NCBI GenBank assembly: GCA_964396225.1
Contig: CAYNEL010000013.1
Coordinates: 1-20,757, forward strand
DNA: 20,757 nt
Origin: CAYNEL01 sp964396225
Lineage (GTDB): Bacteria; Patescibacteriota; Minisyncoccia; Moranbacterales; UBA1568
Reading direction: 5' to 3'
The position numbers and the translations under genes are program-made. Shown piece by piece: positions 20,060-20,757 of this stretch. A model generated the notes under the pieces. That model did no database searches. It saw nothing but the letters and a program-made list of their open reading frames with translations, and had not been told where the DNA came from. Positions within the stretch are counted from its first letter, which is position 1, and the number at the start of each line of letters is the position of its first letter.

Positions 20060-20757
20060 TCAGTCGCCGAGGACATAGAGGACGATGGTTTCATTATGGA
20101 AAGTGGTGTTGCAACGTTCGATATGGCGCGTCTCGCCGGAAAGCGGCGCCTGTTCGCCGTACGTATAGAAGCCGATGAGCGGCACGTCGTGGCCGATGAC
20201 GTCCTGGATGGCCCGAATCTCGTCGCCGGCGTCCTCGCCGAAAAGCTTCTTGCGGGCGATGCAGTTGAAGACGATCAGTCCCCGGACCGGAGCCCCTTGG
20301 AGCGCCTGGAGGGCCTGGCCCGCGGCGATGCGTGCCATCTCGATGGCTTCTTTCTTACTGCCGATCATGAGCCGGATCTCGGCCCCCTCGGGCACCGCAG
20401 CGGCGCAGGTGATGGCGCCCTGCTCGTTGACCGAGAGCGGGTCACGGATGAGGTAGTCGTCGCTTTTAGGATCACGGATGCCCAAGGGATAGGTGATGGC
20501 CAGTTTGGCCAGGGTGTCGGCCCTGAGTTCGTCGGCGTAGCTGCCGAAATAATCCTCGTAGATGGAGATGGCGGGCTTGCCGTCCACCTCGTGGAGAATC
20601 GAACCTTCGGAGCGAGTGACCTTCATGGGCAGACCAATGGGGGCCCAGCCGTGGCGCACCCCGATGCCGAACTTGAGGGGGCCGGTCATCCCGAGGCCGG
20701 CCACGGCGCCCGAATACACCTGACCGTTCCAGTACTGGAAAGTCTGTTTGAACTGGA
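20060..20757 (-). CDS. FIST domain sensory protein, C-terminal part (gene continues past the right edge)
   Basis: FIST domains are cytoplasmic sensory modules thought to bind small ligands and to feed histidine kinases and cyclic-di-GMP enzymes. About 231 codons of the 3' end are in the window, with no start codon of their own; the frame is open to the right edge. The visible part includes the FIST C region: WNGQVYSGAVAGLGMTG, a long central sheet segment, VFNCIARKKLFGE, VPLIGFYTYGE and the final HNETIVLYVLG. The spacing of 7 nt to the kinase gene indicates translational coupling. It is the likely sensor for the kinase and tandem-receiver genes that follow. Confidence 0.88.
   Translation of the reverse strand, partial: QFKQTFQYWNGQVYSGAVAGLGMTGPLKFGIGVRHGWAPIGLPMKVTRSEGSILHEVDGKPAISIYEDYFGSYADELRADTLAKLAITYPLGIRDPKSDDYLIRDPLSVNEQGAITCAAAVPEGAEIRLMIGSKKEAIEMARIAAGQALQALQGAPVRGLIVFNCIARKKLFGEDAGDEIRAIQDVIGHDVPLIGFYTYGEQAPLSGETRHIERCNTTFHNETIVLYVLGD

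Noticed and set aside
1..20757. CRISPR array, insertion sequence, prophage or attachment site
   Set aside because: No regularly spaced repeats, transposase, integrase or duplicated tRNA ends were seen; both tRNAs are intact.

Overview
The window is about 20.8 kb of compact bacterial chromosome, roughly 60% G+C by eye. It has short intergenic gaps, many free-standing intrinsic terminators and no mobile element or CRISPR array. Gene content and divergence (a streamlined tagA/wecG-type transferase, short envelope proteins with one N-terminal membrane anchor, a FIST-histidine kinase-receiver cluster, many small orphan proteins) suggest a Patescibacteria/CPR-type genome. That is inference; no 16S rRNA or ribosomal protein gene is present. 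UGA is an ordinary stop, because prfB (RF2) is present with its programmed UGA frameshift.

Layout. 1-2208 (-): priA followed by def, the classic priA-def order; def runs off the left edge. 2285-3647 (+): thpR (2'-5' RNA ligase-like phosphodiesterase) and a TagA/WecG glycosyltransferase. 3684-4055 (-): a small secreted protein. 4190-7061 (+): gltX with its terminator, then a coiled-coil M23 peptidoglycan hydrolase. 7062-7533: an unexplained interval bounded by two terminators, holding hairpins and a 34-codon ORF with a strong Shine-Dalgarno (SD). 7534-9633 (-): a membrane-anchored diguanylate cyclase, a coiled-coil orphan and msrA. 9737-10222 (+): an orphan with good expression signals. 10278-11906 (-): a 42-residue basic protein and a flotillin/SPFH protein. 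12034-15685 (-): tRNA-Gln(CTG) downstream of a prfB - membrane protein - ftsE - ftsX - orphan cluster. 15804-15876 (+): tRNA-Thr(CGT). 15940-17431 (-): a one-TM orphan and a double thioredoxin-fold DsbA-like protein. 17526-20757 (-): FIST sensor, soluble histidine kinase and two tandem-receiver proteins in tight order.

How the genes fit together. The prfB-ftsEX cluster and the M23 hydrolase point to cell division and wall remodelling; FtsEX commonly activates coiled-coil M23 proteins of this kind. The FIST-kinase-receiver cluster is a cytoplasmic phosphorelay with no DNA-binding output, so it probably acts by protein contact. The DsbA-like protein could oxidise secreted Cys pairs such as that in the 3684-4055 product.

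The most unusual signals are in expression. Most start codons have no SD and instead follow CCT, CCGT or CTT, always with T at -1. Several promoters sit so close to the start codon that the mRNA should be leaderless. Two promoters are followed within about 10 nt by a terminator-like hairpin. PriA keeps its zinc cysteines but has several altered helicase motifs.
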